Part shown: in pieces, positions 26,440-35,959 of the stretch
Layout: the number at the start of each line of letters is the position of its first letter
How positions within the stretch are numbered: the stretch's first letter is position 1
Notes under the pieces: generated by a model
What the model saw: only the letters and a program-made list of their open reading frames with translations
The model's database searches: none
What the model was told of the DNA's origin: nothing
Assembly (NCBI RefSeq): GCF_030246845.1
Contig: NZ_CP126889.1
Coordinates: 1,550,001-1,614,000 of the forward strand
Direction of reading: 5' to 3'
DNA from: Enhydrobacter sp.
GTDB lineage: Bacteria; Pseudomonadota; Alphaproteobacteria; Reyranellales; Reyranellaceae
DNA: 64,000 nucleotides
Position numbers and translations under genes: made by a program

Positions 26440-26613
26440 CGCACATTCCTTCCGGTTGGAGTTTCCGTTCGCGTGTCGGATTGCGCGGCGGCCTCCCACG
26501 TGAAAGTGGTGGTCGTGAAGTAAGGTCGATCGTCTCGTCGGCCGTTCCGCTGGCGCCACTGTAGGGCGACCTCCTATCAGGTCAACCCGTCGATGGAGAC
26601 TTTACGTCGGTCA

Positions 26614-28455
26614 CTACGACTGGGTTGCGACCTCCGGAGAATCAGCACGCCCACTGCGCCTCTCGCGTCGCTTTGCCAGAACGTCGGAGGCAGCGTCGGC
26701 CCGAGGCAACCAGCCCAGCTCGCAGGCCTTGATCTGCAGCGCGAGATACTTGGAGTAGATGCGGCACTGGGCGAGGCTGCCGGCGATGAACCACAGGCCT
26801 GGTTGCGGTGTGCGCGCAAACATGTTGCGCAGCTCCTGCCCATCGCCGAAGCCCCAGATGGGCCCGACGCGGCGGGCCACTTCGTCGCCGAACAGCTTGC
26901 GCACCAGGACTTCCTGGCCCTTGTAGCCGGTCGCCAGCACGAGCAGATCGGCCGCGAGCGTTTCGCCGGAGCGCAGCCGCGCCCCTTGGGGCACGAAGGC
27001 GTCGATATCCGAGTTCTGGATCAGCCGTATCCTGCCTTCGACCAGGAGATCGGAGCAGCCGACATTGAAATAGTAGCCGCCGCCGCGTGTCAGATACTTG
27101 AACTGCCAGCCCGTTCCGTCCTCGCCGAAGTCGAGCCGGAAGCCGATACGCTCCAGCCCGTCGAGGAGCGCCTTGTCCATGTCCTTAGCCCGCTCGGTAA
27201 AGAGCTTGTGGCTCTTCCTGCCCAGCGCCAGCGGCGTGGCCACGGTGATCAGGTCGCAGTCCTCGAGCGATGGTCCCTCGTCATAGAGCGCATACGGAAG
27301 CTGGGCACTCGGCTCGACATTGACGATCAGGGTCGGGCTGCGCTGCACCAGCGTCACCTCGGCCCCGCTCGAACAGAGATCCTGCGCGATGTCGTGGCCG
27401 CTGTTGCCGGTGCCGACAACGATCGCCCTCTTGCCTTTCCACGCCTCGCCGTCGTCGTACTGGCTCGAATGCAGGACCTCGCCGCGGAAGTTCCGCAGGG
27501 TCGGCATGTCGGGAACGTTCGGGATGCCGCTCACGCCGGTCGCCATGACGACATGCCGCGGATGCATCTCGCGCCGCGTGCCGTCGGCCCGGCGCAGCGT
27601 GACGGTCCATCGCCCTTCGCGCTCGTCATATCGGCCCCCCTCGAACTCGGTGCCCGCCCAGTAGTTGAGCTCGAGGCTCTCGACATAGGCCTCGAACCAG
27701 CCGGCGAGCTTGTCCTTGGGAATATAGGTCGGCCAGCCGGGCGGGAACGGCATGTAGGGCAGGTGATTGACCTGGACCTGATTGTGCAGCGTGAGCGCGT
27801 GGTAGCGCTTGCGCCAGTTGTCGCCGATGCGCGGCCAACGATCGACGATCAGCGTGTCCACCTGGAGCTGAGCGAGGCGCGCGGCGATCGACAGGCCGGC
27901 CTGGCCGCCGCCGACCACCAGCACCGCGGGATCGCGGTCGACATAGGCGGCGGCTTGCTTGCGGAGGTCGAGCCAGTTGGGGCCGCGAAAGTCGCGCGAA
28001 TAGGCCTCGCCGTGCGGCCGCGCCTTGCCGACCTGCTCCTCGTGACCCTTCAGCGCCTCCAAGGCCGTGAGCAGGGTCCAGCCCTTCAGTCCGCCGCCGG
28101 CCTCGGGCGTGAGCCTCACGACGCCGCTGCCGCGCCCTTCCGCCGTCTCGAACTTGAAGATCGCCTCGACCGCCTCGGTGCCGGCGCGCGTGACGCGACG
28201 CGGCGGCGTGCGGTCGGGGTCGACGACGAAGCCGGTCGGCCGCGTCCGGTCCGCGCCAGCGGCCAGCGCACGCGCCAGTACGTTGCGGCCGCTCACGGTC
28301 TCGATCCGCCAGCTCAAGGCCAGGACATCGCGCCAGTGGCTGTCGGCGTGGAACAAGGCCGCGATCGCCGCCTCGCCGCCGTCCGACAGAGCACGCTCGA
28401 ACTGCACGAGCCAATGCGCGACCGTCGTCTCGATCTCCGTCGTTGCGTCCCGCAT
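26614..28455 (-). CDS. Flavin-dependent monooxygenase with N-terminal NTF2-like domain
   Basis: This is a 613-residue protein. Residues 1-130 resemble an NTF2/SnoaL-like domain (TVAHWLVQFERALSDGG, HADSHWRDVLALSW). The rest is a class B flavoprotein monooxygenase: FAD Rossmann VVGGGQAGLSIAARL (near 178), the NADPH-binding GTGNSGHDIAQDL, and the ATG-type VLATGYKG near 520. It probably oxygenates a small organic substrate at the cost of NADPH and is cytoplasmic. It is divergent from the TerB-COQ4-like gene, 95 bp away. Confidence 0.88.
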   Translation of the reverse strand: MRDATTEIETTVAHWLVQFERALSDGGEAAIAALFHADSHWRDVLALSWRIETVSGRNVLARALAAGADRTRPTGFVVDPDRTPPRRVTRAGTEAVEAIFKFETAEGRGSGVVRLTPEAGGGLKGWTLLTALEALKGHEEQVGKARPHGEAYSRDFRGPNWLDLRKQAAAYVDRDPAVLVVGGGQAGLSIAARLAQLQVDTLIVDRWPRIGDNWRKRYHALTLHNQVQVNHLPYMPFPPGWPTYIPKDKLAGWFEAYVESLELNYWAGTEFEGGRYDEREGRWTVTLRRADGTRREMHPRHVVMATGVSGIPNVPDMPTLRNFRGEVLHSSQYDDGEAWKGKRAIVVGTGNSGHDIAQDLCSSGAEVTLVQRSPTLIVNVEPSAQLPYALYDEGPSLEDCDLITVATPLALGRKSHKLFTERAKDMDKALLDGLERIGFRLDFGEDGTGWQFKYLTRGGGYYFNVGCSDLLVEGRIRLIQNSDIDAFVPQGARLRSGETLAADLLVLATGYKGQEVLVRKLFGDEVARRVGPIWGFGDGQELRNMFARTPQPGLWFIAGSLAQCRIYSKYLALQIKACELGWLPRADAASDVLAKRRERRSGRADSPEVATQS

Positions 28456-28496
28456 CCGTCTCCTCCACCCGTCGCGGAGCGACCCGTTGGGCCCAG

Positions 28497-28518
28497 ATCA
28501 CTTCGATCCTATAGTGAT
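28497..28518. promoter_or_regulatory. Possible operator in the divergent promoter region
   Basis: ATCACT and AGTGAT are inverted repeats separated by 10 bp, overlapping a TATAGT that could be a -10 box, between the divergent monooxygenase and TerB-COQ4-like genes. Six-base arms may arise by chance. Confidence 0.2.
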
Positions 28519-28550
28519 TTCCGGCCAATGTCGGGCATGGAGATACGCGG

Positions 28551-29495
28551 ATGCGTCATATCGATCAGCGCGAAAGCGACGCCATCCTGGCCGCGATGCG
28601 GCAGGTCGCGCTGGCGGATGGCATTCTGACGGCCGCCGATCGCACCAGCATTTCCGCCGCCGGCCGCTACCTGCTGCGCCGGACCGCGTCGATCGACTGC
28701 GACACCCTGCCGGCGATCGATCCGGCCGACCTTGCGGCCGGGCTCGGGACGTCCGACCTCAGGAAGGAGGCCGTGAAGTATCTTGCCGTCATGACCGTTA
28801 TCGACGGCGTTCTCGACAAGAAGAAGGTCGCGCGGCTCCTCGACTATTCGCGCGCCCTCGATGTCGAGGAAAGCTATCTCACGGAGATCGTCGAAGCCGC
28901 CTCCGGCCATGTCGCCTGGTCGCTCGCCGACATGACGCGGCAGAACATGGAAAGCATCACCGGAAAGCCCTGGGGCGACAAAGATCCGATGCCCTGGTTC
29001 CTGCCCTACACGGGAGACAAGGCAGATCCGGCGCTCGCGGCGCGCTACGAGGCGCTGGGGCGGCTCGCAGACGGCACCTTCGGCAAGACGCTCTGGGCTT
29101 TCTACAAGACCAACGGCTACGCCTTCCCCGGCCATCCGTCGGCGCTCAACGAACGTTTCGGGACGCCACACGACTCGACACACGTCATCTCCGGATACGA
29201 CACGAGCGCCCGCGGCGAGATCCTGGTCTCGACCTTCACCGCGGCCATGCACCCGGTGAATCCGATGGCCGGCCACATCCTGCCCGTCATCTTCAGCTGG
29301 CACCTTGACATCAAGATCAACGATGTCGCCAAGTCGACATCCGGCGGCCTCGATCCGGACGAGTTCTGGCACGCCTGGGCGCGTGGGCGCGATATCCGGA
29401 CCGACATCTTCGGTCCCGAGTGGCGGGTGTGGGACTGGGTCGAGCGCGACCTCGAGGAGCTTCGGCAAGCGCTCGGCGTGACGCCGGCAGGATGA
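28551..29495 (+). CDS. TerB-like domain fused to a COQ4-like domain
   Basis: This is a 314-residue protein. The first 120 residues are two helical halves typical of TerB-like domains (VALADGILTAADRTSI, then AVMTVIDGVLDKKKVARLLD). From about 160 the protein reads like COQ4: LADGTFGKTLWAFYKTNG, the metal motif H207-D-x-x-H211-x11-E223 (HDSTHVISGYDTSARGE), and a final DIRTDIFGPEWRVWDW. COQ4 acts at C1 of the quinone ring in ubiquinone synthesis; whether this protein does so is unknown. No ubi genes are adjacent. No membrane helix is obvious. Confidence 0.75.
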   Translation: MRHIDQRESDAILAAMRQVALADGILTAADRTSISAAGRYLLRRTASIDCDTLPAIDPADLAAGLGTSDLRKEAVKYLAVMTVIDGVLDKKKVARLLDYSRALDVEESYLTEIVEAASGHVAWSLADMTRQNMESITGKPWGDKDPMPWFLPYTGDKADPALAARYEALGRLADGTFGKTLWAFYKTNGYAFPGHPSALNERFGTPHDSTHVISGYDTSARGEILVSTFTAAMHPVNPMAGHILPVIFSWHLDIKINDVAKSTSGGLDPDEFWHAWARGRDIRTDIFGPEWRVWDWVERDLEELRQALGVTPAG

Positions 29496-29507
29496 CCGGC
29501 TGGGTTC

Positions 29508-30305
29508 CTACACCACCGGGCTCATGCCGCCATCGACGTTGATGGCGACGCCCGTCACGTAGGACCCGGCATCGGAGCAGAGGAAGCAGGCAAGCCGCGC
29601 GAACTCCTCGGCTCTGCCCATGCGGCCGAGCGGAATGCGGCCTTTGGCCATACCGTCGAGGAACTGCTCGTAGCTCTTGCCCTCGCCGGCGGCCGTCTTG
29701 TGGCGCCGCACCCACTGGTCGCTGTCGATCAGGCCGACCAGCATGGCATTGACGAGGACGTTGTGCTTGGCGTTCTCCTGCGACAGCGCCTTGGTGAGCG
29801 CGAGCCCGGCGGCGCGGCTGACGCTGGTCGGGGTCGAATTGGCGTTGGGCGCCTTGGCGCCGATATTGAGCACGTTCAGGATGCGTCCCCATTTGCGCTC
29901 GCGCATGCCGGGCAGGGCGAGACGAATGGTGCGGATCGCGGCAAAGAGCTTGAGGTCGAGATCGCCTTGCCAATCGGCGTCCGTTACCGTGTCGAACGGC
30001 TTGGCGTGGCTTATGCCGGCATTGTTCACGACGATGTCGACCTTGCCGAGGTCGGCAACGATCTTCTTCCATGTTTCCGCGATCGGCTCCGCCTTGGCGA
30101 CGTCGCAGGAATAGGTCTCGATCTTGCCGTTGGTCTTGCCGGCCGCCTTCTGCACCTCGGCCTTGGCGGTCGCCAGCACGTCGGCCTTGCGCGCCAGCAT
30201 CGCCACCGAGCCGCCCGAGGCCGCGAATTCCTTGGCCATCGCAAGACCGAGTCCCGTGCTGGCGCCCGTGATCACGGCCACCCGGCCGTCCATGCGTACG
30301 TCCAT
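29508..30305 (-). CDS. SDR-family protein with altered catalytic residues
   Basis: This is a 265-residue Rossmann-fold protein. The cofactor motif TGASTGLG lies near residue 13 and NNAG near 90, so NAD(P) binding is likely. The catalytic YxxxK is replaced: where Y-S-A-S-K is expected the sequence reads T-S-V-S-R, and the usual Ser is also not obvious (VLNIGAK). The C-terminal VTGVAINVDGGMSPVV is normal. GAGGAG precedes the ATG at 30305. It is 13 bp upstream of, and on the same strand as, the end of the xdhB gene. It may reduce its substrate by another mechanism or have lost activity. Confidence 0.85.
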   Translation of the reverse strand: MDVRMDGRVAVITGASTGLGLAMAKEFAASGGSVAMLARKADVLATAKAEVQKAAGKTNGKIETYSCDVAKAEPIAETWKKIVADLGKVDIVVNNAGISHAKPFDTVTDADWQGDLDLKLFAAIRTIRLALPGMRERKWGRILNVLNIGAKAPNANSTPTSVSRAAGLALTKALSQENAKHNVLVNAMLVGLIDSDQWVRRHKTAAGEGKSYEQFLDGMAKGRIPLGRMGRAEEFARLACFLCSDAGSYVTGVAINVDGGMSPVV

Positions 30306-30318
30306 CGTTCTCCTCCGC

Positions 30319-32610
30319 TCAGGTCTTGAGCTTAGCGATTGCCGACAGGACACGCTCGGGCGTCGCCGGCGCATCCAATCGCACTGCGGTCTTGCCGTCG
30401 CCCGTCGCAGCAATCGCGTCCTTGAGCGCGTTCCAAACCGCCGTCGCCAGCATCAGCGGCGGCTCGCCGACGGCCTTGGAGCGGAAGACGGTGGCCTCGG
30501 CCGCCGGTGCGTCGTCGAGCATTTTGACGGTGAAGACCGGAGGCACGTCGCGGCTGCCGGGAATCTTGTAGGTGGAGGGTCCGACTGTGCGCAGCCGGCC
30601 CTCGCCGTCCCACCACAGTTCCTCGCAGGTGAACCAACCCTGCCCCTGCACGAAGGCGCCCTCGATCTGGCCGAGATCGATCGCCGGATTGAGCGAGGCG
30701 CCGCAATCCTGCACGAGGTCGACGCGCAGGACCCGGCTTTCGCCGGTCAGCGTATCGATCGCGACTTCCGCCGCGGTGGCGCCGAAGGAATAGTAGAAGA
30801 ACGGCCGGCCGCGCATCGCCACGGGATCCCAGTGGATCTTGGGTGTCCGGTAGTAGCCCGTCGAAGAAAGAGAAACGCGGCCGAGATGGCAAAGCCGTGC
30901 CAGCTCGCCGAAGCTCAGCACCTGGTTGCTGCCGGGCCTGGCGATGCGCACGTTGCCGTCGGCCAACTCGATGTCGTCGAGCGCCGCGCCGAAATGCGCG
31001 GCAGCGAAGGCGATCATGCGCTGCTTGATGGTATTCGCCGCCTCGTAGGCCGCCCAGCCGTTCAGGTCGGAACCGGTCGAAGCGGCGGTGGGCGAGGTGT
31101 TGGGCACCTCGGCGGTCGAGGTGGCGGAGGGCCGGATGCGGTCGAGCTCGACCTTGAAGACCTCGGCCACGACCTGCGCCACCTTGACGAACAGCCCCTG
31201 CCCCATCTCCGTCCCGCCGTGGTTCAGCCGGATCGAGCCGTCGGTGTAAACGTGGACCAGCGCGCCGGCCTGGTTCATGTGCGGCATATTGAAGGAGATG
31301 CCGAACTTCAGCGGGAACAGGCCGAGCCCGCGCTTCAGGATGGGGCTGCTACGATTGAATGCCGCGATCTCGGCACGGCGGCGGTCGACCTCCGCCTCGC
31401 GACGAACCTCGGCCCAGACACGCGGCAGGTGGTTCTGCTCGACCTTCTGGCCGTAAGGCGTTTCGTCCCTGCCCTCGCCGTAGAAGTTGAGCGCACGCAC
31501 CTGGAGCGCATCGCGGTCGAGATGAAGGGCGATGCGATCGAGCGCATCCTCCATCACCACCACACCCTGCGGGCCGCCGAAGCCGCGAAACGCCGTGTTC
31601 GACTGCTTGTTGGTGCGGCAGGCATAGCCAGTCGCGCGGAAGTGCGGGATCCAGTAGGCGTTGTCGGCATGGGTGAGCGCGCGGGCCACGACGCCCGGCG
31701 TCAAATCGAGGCTCCAGCCGGCATCGGCCGCCAGCATCGCATCAAGGGCCAGAACGCGGCCTTCGCCGTCGAAACCCACGGTGTAGCGGCAGAGGAAGGG
31801 ATGCCGCTTGCCGGTCGCAAGCATGTCGATCTCGCGCGGCAGGCGCAGCTTCACCGGCCGGCCGGTGCGCCATGCGGCAAGCGCCGCCGCGCCGGCAACC
31901 CAGGAGGCGTTGCTCTCCTTGCCACCGAAGCCGCCACCCAGTCGCCGTACGACCGCGGTTATGCGGTTGTAGTCGCAGCCCAGCAGGTGCGCGCAGACAT
32001 GCTGGACCTCAGTGGGATGCTGGGTCGACGAATGCACGACGATGTCGCCATCCTCGCCGGGCAGGGCAAGGGCGATCTGGCCCTCGAGATAGAAATGCTC
32101 CTGCCCGCCGACACGGAACTCGGCGCTCAGTCGATGAGGCGCCGATCCCAGTGCTGCGTCCACATCGCCGCGCTGCAAGGTCGACGGCGCCTGGACATAG
32201 GCCTCCCTGGCAAGCGCTGTCTCGATGTCGAGGATCGGCTCGGTGCGCTCGACATCGATCACCGCCCGCTCGGCCGCGAGTCGGGCCGCATCGAGGGTCC
32301 GCGCCGCCACCATCGCGAGCGGCTGGCCGACATAGGAAACGTCATCGACCGCAAACAGCGGCTCGTCCCGGCCGACCGGCGCCACGTCGTTGCGGCCGGG
32401 AATGTCGGCTGCACCCAGCACGGCGACGACATCGGCCATGGCGGCGGCCGGCGAGAGGTCGAGCTTGCGCAAACGACCCGAGGCGGCAGGACTGAGGATC
32501 AGCGCCGCATGCAACGTGCCCGGCGGTTCGGGCATGTCGTCGATGTAAAGCGCCTGGCCGCTGGTGTGCTTGAGCGCGCTGTCGTGGCGGTGAGGTCGGT
32601 GGACGGTCAT
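30319..32610 (-). CDS. xdhB: Xanthine dehydrogenase, molybdenum-binding subunit
   Basis: This is the 763-residue large subunit. The molybdopterin domains carry GGGFGGKE, the Glu of EHFYLEGQ, the Arg of NTAFRGFGGPQG and the catalytic Glu of SKAVGEPPL, which match the substrate pocket of bacterial xanthine dehydrogenases. The ATG at 32610 overlaps the xdhA stop (ATGA), showing translational coupling. It forms an (alpha-beta)2 cytoplasmic enzyme with XdhA, oxidising hypoxanthine and xanthine to urate. No xdhC insertion chaperone is present in the window. Confidence 0.93.
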   Translation of the reverse strand: MTVHRPHRHDSALKHTSGQALYIDDMPEPPGTLHAALILSPAASGRLRKLDLSPAAAMADVVAVLGAADIPGRNDVAPVGRDEPLFAVDDVSYVGQPLAMVAARTLDAARLAAERAVIDVERTEPILDIETALAREAYVQAPSTLQRGDVDAALGSAPHRLSAEFRVGGQEHFYLEGQIALALPGEDGDIVVHSSTQHPTEVQHVCAHLLGCDYNRITAVVRRLGGGFGGKESNASWVAGAAALAAWRTGRPVKLRLPREIDMLATGKRHPFLCRYTVGFDGEGRVLALDAMLAADAGWSLDLTPGVVARALTHADNAYWIPHFRATGYACRTNKQSNTAFRGFGGPQGVVVMEDALDRIALHLDRDALQVRALNFYGEGRDETPYGQKVEQNHLPRVWAEVRREAEVDRRRAEIAAFNRSSPILKRGLGLFPLKFGISFNMPHMNQAGALVHVYTDGSIRLNHGGTEMGQGLFVKVAQVVAEVFKVELDRIRPSATSTAEVPNTSPTAASTGSDLNGWAAYEAANTIKQRMIAFAAAHFGAALDDIELADGNVRIARPGSNQVLSFGELARLCHLGRVSLSSTGYYRTPKIHWDPVAMRGRPFFYYSFGATAAEVAIDTLTGESRVLRVDLVQDCGASLNPAIDLGQIEGAFVQGQGWFTCEELWWDGEGRLRTVGPSTYKIPGSRDVPPVFTVKMLDDAPAAEATVFRSKAVGEPPLMLATAVWNALKDAIAATGDGKTAVRLDAPATPERVLSAIAKLKT

Positions 32611-33989
32611 AGCGCCTCCACTTCCACCGGGCGATCTGGTTCGGCCAGCCGCATCTCCAGGCGGCGCAGGAGGTTCTTGGCGACCTGCAGGCGATAGGCC
32701 GCCGTGCCGCGCCAGTCGTCGATCGGCTGGAAATCCAGAGACAAGGCAGCGGCCGCGGTGGTGAAGCCGTTCTTCAACAAGGCTTCCTCGGCGTGCAACG
32801 CGCGTCTTGGTGTGGCCGCCATGCCGCCGAAGGCAAGCCGTGCGTTCTCGATCCGGCCATCCCTGATCCGGAGCCAATAGGCGCCGGCGACTGTCGAAAT
32901 ATCCTGGTCGCGCCGCTTGCTCACCTTGTCACAGAAGAAATGCTCGCTCGGCCGCAGCCGCCGCAGAGCAAGGCTCTGGATCACCTCGTCGGATGCCAGT
33001 GCCGTCTTGCGATAGCCGAGAAAGAAATCGTCGAGCGGCAGTTCGCGCACGCCGCGCGTCGAGGCGAGCGTGAGCCGCGTTGCCAGCGCCAGCAGCACCG
33101 GCGGCATGTCGCCGATGGGTGAGGCGGTGCCGAGATTGCCGCCGATCGTGCCGAGCGCGCGGATCTGCCGCGAGCCCAGACGCGCGAGATAGGTGCGCAA
33201 CGCCGGAAACGCCGCGACCAAGACAGGCATCGCACGCGCGTAGGGAACGGCGGCGCCGATCGCGATCTCGCCCTTGCCTTCCTCGATCGCGGTCAGCTCC
33301 GGGACATGCGCGACATGGATCAGTGCGCGGGGCGGTTTGCGGCCGCGGCTGGCCAACAGACCGAGATCCGTGCCCCCGGCCAGCAAAAGGGCCTCGGGAT
33401 GGTGCGCACGCATGCGCAGCAGGTCATCGAGCGTGCGCGGCGCAAAGAAGCGGCTATCGAAGGTCACCGATCCTTCGTGTGATGGCGGCATCACGGCGGG
33501 TTCCGCCGCGAGGCTCGCCACCCTCTTCATCGCCTCGACGATCGGACGATAGCCGGTGCAACGGCAGAGGTTTCCCGCCAGCGCGTCGTGGACGGTGTCG
33601 GGGTCGGGTGCTTCACCGCCCGAGGCAAAAGCATAGGCCGTCATCACGAAGCCCGGCGTACAGAATCCGCACTGCGTGGCGTCGGCCTCCGCGATGGCGC
33701 GCTGCACCGCGTGCGGGCCGCCATCCGGGCCGCGCAGCCCTTCAACGGTACGCAGCGACTGCCCGTCGATCTGTCCGATCAGTGCGATGCAGGCATTGAT
33801 CGGCTGATGCCGACCGTCCGCGCGCTCCAGCACCACCGTGCAGGCGCCGCAGTCGCCCTCGGCACAGCCCTCCTTGGTGCCCCTCAGTCCGCGGTGTTCG
33901 CGCAGCCAGTCGAGCAATGTGGTCATCGGCGAGATGTCCGACAGCTCGACCGGCTCGTCGTTCACCCTGAAGCGTATCCGGTCCGCCAT
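32607..33989 (-). CDS. xdhA: Xanthine dehydrogenase, iron-sulfur and FAD subunit
   Basis: This is a 460-residue subunit. The N-terminal plant-type [2Fe-2S] domain has CAEGDCGACTVV...C; the second has CGFCTPG and CRCTGYRPI; the FAD domain follows from about 190 (LLLAGGTDLGLLA, TIGGNLGTASPIGDMPP). The fused FeS-FAD layout is that of XdhA from Rhodobacter. The ATG at 33989 starts the iron-sulfur domain correctly (MADRIRFRVND). It is divergent from the deacetylase-like gene at 34108, with a 118-bp shared promoter region. Confidence 0.93.
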   Translation of the reverse strand: MADRIRFRVNDEPVELSDISPMTTLLDWLREHRGLRGTKEGCAEGDCGACTVVLERADGRHQPINACIALIGQIDGQSLRTVEGLRGPDGGPHAVQRAIAEADATQCGFCTPGFVMTAYAFASGGEAPDPDTVHDALAGNLCRCTGYRPIVEAMKRVASLAAEPAVMPPSHEGSVTFDSRFFAPRTLDDLLRMRAHHPEALLLAGGTDLGLLASRGRKPPRALIHVAHVPELTAIEEGKGEIAIGAAVPYARAMPVLVAAFPALRTYLARLGSRQIRALGTIGGNLGTASPIGDMPPVLLALATRLTLASTRGVRELPLDDFFLGYRKTALASDEVIQSLALRRLRPSEHFFCDKVSKRRDQDISTVAGAYWLRIRDGRIENARLAFGGMAATPRRALHAEEALLKNGFTTAAAALSLDFQPIDDWRGTAAYRLQVAKNLLRRLEMRLAEPDRPVEVEAL

Positions 33990-34107
33990 GCGAGCGAGGA
34001 TGGGCGGGCGAGCGCTGTCCTGCAAGCCTGACGCGGATTTGCACCGATAGCAGTATTGCACCTGTCCGGGCTCCGTGATGCACTCCGCGTCCACAAGGAA
34101 GGGATCG

Positions 34108-35007
34108 ATGGATCCGTATCGGTTCAGCTATTCTCCCGTCGTCGAGCGTCCGAAGCTCTCTTGGCCCGATGGAGCGCGCGTCGCGGTCTGGGTCTGTCCC
34201 AACATCGAGCACTACGAATACGTTCCCGCCGAGGTGCGCATCCGCAACCCCTGGCCGCGCATGCCGCATCCCGACGTGCTGGGCTATGGCGGCCGCGACT
34301 ACGGCAACCGCGTGGGCCTGTGGCGCATGTTCGAGGTGCTGGACAAGCACGCCATCCGCTGCACCGTCTCGCTCTCCATGTCGGTGATCGAGATGTACCC
34401 GGAAATCCTCGAGGCGATGGAGGCGCGGCGCTGGGAGTACATGAGCCACGGCTACTTCAACACGCGCTACCATTGGGGATATGCCGAGCAGGAGGAGCGC
34501 GAGGTGATCGAGCACAGCAAGGCGACCCATCTGCGCCTCACCGGCCGCAAGCTGCGCGGCTGGTTCTCGCCCGCCGTCTCGAACACGCTCAATACGCCCG
34601 ACCTCGTGAAGGAAGCGGGACTCGAGTATTTCTGCGACTTCTACCACGACGATCAGCCGACGCCGATCGCGACGAAGCACGGACCGCTGATCCACGTGCC
34701 CTATTCGATGGATCTCAACGACGCCATGATCTACCGCCAGCCGGTCGAGGCCGAGGAATTCGCGCAGATGATCGTCGACCATTTCGACACGGTCTATCGC
34801 GAGGGCAGCGAGAACGGCCGCGTGATGTGCCTCGCGCTCCATCCCTACATGATGGGCGCGCCGCACCGCCTCAAGCATCTCGACCGCGCGCTCGCCTACA
34901 TCCGCCAGCACAAGGACGCCTGGATCTGCACCGCTGAGGAGATCCTCGACTGGTATACGGCGAACGGGCTCGCGGCCTATCAGAAGCATCTTGGCAAGGA
35001 GGCGTGA
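34108..35007 (+). CDS. Polysaccharide deacetylase-fold protein, allantoinase (PuuE)-like, copy 1
   Basis: This is a 299-residue protein of the NodB/CE4 fold. Features shared with PuuE-type allantoinases are WPDGARVAVWVCPNIEHYEY at the N-terminus, YGNRVGLWRMFEVLD, and MSHGYFNTRY. The metal-binding T-x-D-D motif of true deacetylases is missing, as in PuuE. Adjacent xdhAB and a Liv-type importer fit a role in purine or other cyclic-amide breakdown, but the substrate is not proven. GGAAGGG before the ATG at 34108 decides the start over an ATG eleven codons upstream. Confidence 0.8.
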   Translation: MDPYRFSYSPVVERPKLSWPDGARVAVWVCPNIEHYEYVPAEVRIRNPWPRMPHPDVLGYGGRDYGNRVGLWRMFEVLDKHAIRCTVSLSMSVIEMYPEILEAMEARRWEYMSHGYFNTRYHWGYAEQEEREVIEHSKATHLRLTGRKLRGWFSPAVSNTLNTPDLVKEAGLEYFCDFYHDDQPTPIATKHGPLIHVPYSMDLNDAMIYRQPVEAEEFAQMIVDHFDTVYREGSENGRVMCLALHPYMMGAPHRLKHLDRALAYIRQHKDAWICTAEEILDWYTANGLAAYQKHLGKEA

Positions 35008-35008
35008 C

Positions 35009-35932
35009 GTGAACGCTCCCTCCGTTCCCAAGAACCCGCCGCCGCTCGCGCCCGGGATGGACAATCCCTGGTACGACTACTCGCCGTTTCCCACCCGGCC
35101 GGCGCTCGAATGGCCGCGCCGGGCGCGCGTCGCCTTCTGCGTCGTGCTTCATCTCGAGTATTACGAGCTGCTGCCCGCCGACGGCAGCGTGAAGGACGCG
35201 CGCTTCGTCGGCGAGTTCGGCAACTACCATCCCGATTACCGCACCTGGACGCAGCGCGAGTACGGCAACCGCACCGGCATCTTCCGCGTGCTCGACGTGC
35301 TCGATCGCTACCAGATCCGGGCCGGCGTCGCCGTGAACGCGATGGCCGCCGAGCGCTATCCTTACCTGATCGGCCAGTTCAGGAAGCGCAACTACGAGTT
35401 CATCGCCCATGGCGTCTCGGCGAATCGCCTGATCTCGTCGAAGATGAGCGAGGCCGAGGAGAAGGCCGAGATCGCCGCTGCGAGGAGCGCCACCGAGAAG
35501 GCGGCCGGCGCGACGCCGAAGGGTTGGCTGGGTCAGGAATACGGCGAGAGCCAGCGCACCCCCGGGCTGCTCGCGGAGGCAGGCTTCGACTATGTCCTCG
35601 ACTGGCCGAACGACGACCAGCCCTATCCGATGAAGGTCGGCCGGAAATTCGTCTCGATGCCCAACCAGCCGGAATGGGACGACGTGCAGCAGCTCTGGCT
35701 GCGTCGGATCAATACCACGCGCTATCCCGATATCGTCGCCGATGCCTTCGAGCTGCTGCACTGCGAGGGCGGGCAGGTCTTCAACCTCTCGATCCACCCC
35801 TGGTTGATGGGCATGGCGCATCGCATCAAGTATCTCGACGAGGCGCTCCGGCGCATCGAGCGCCTCGGCAACGTCTGGCAGGCGACGCCCGGCGAGATCG
35901 CTGCCCACTACATGAACACGATGATGGACTGA
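35009..35932 (+). CDS. Polysaccharide deacetylase-fold protein, allantoinase (PuuE)-like, copy 2
   Basis: This 307-residue paralogue of the preceding gene product shares the N-terminal ARVAFCVVLHLEYYE, YGNRTGIFRVLDVLD, and IAHG motifs. It begins at a GTG one base after the preceding stop, with an excellent AAGGAGG six bases upstream. It also lacks the T-x-D-D metal motif. Two tandem copies may form a heteromer or act on successive substrates. It is followed after 27 bp by the importer genes. Confidence 0.8.
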   Translation: MNAPSVPKNPPPLAPGMDNPWYDYSPFPTRPALEWPRRARVAFCVVLHLEYYELLPADGSVKDARFVGEFGNYHPDYRTWTQREYGNRTGIFRVLDVLDRYQIRAGVAVNAMAAERYPYLIGQFRKRNYEFIAHGVSANRLISSKMSEAEEKAEIAAARSATEKAAGATPKGWLGQEYGESQRTPGLLAEAGFDYVLDWPNDDQPYPMKVGRKFVSMPNQPEWDDVQQLWLRRINTTRYPDIVADAFELLHCEGGQVFNLSIHPWLMGMAHRIKYLDEALRRIERLGNVWQATPGEIAAHYMNTMMD

Positions 35933-35959
35933 CACGCCAAGAGGAACGGGGACTTCACC

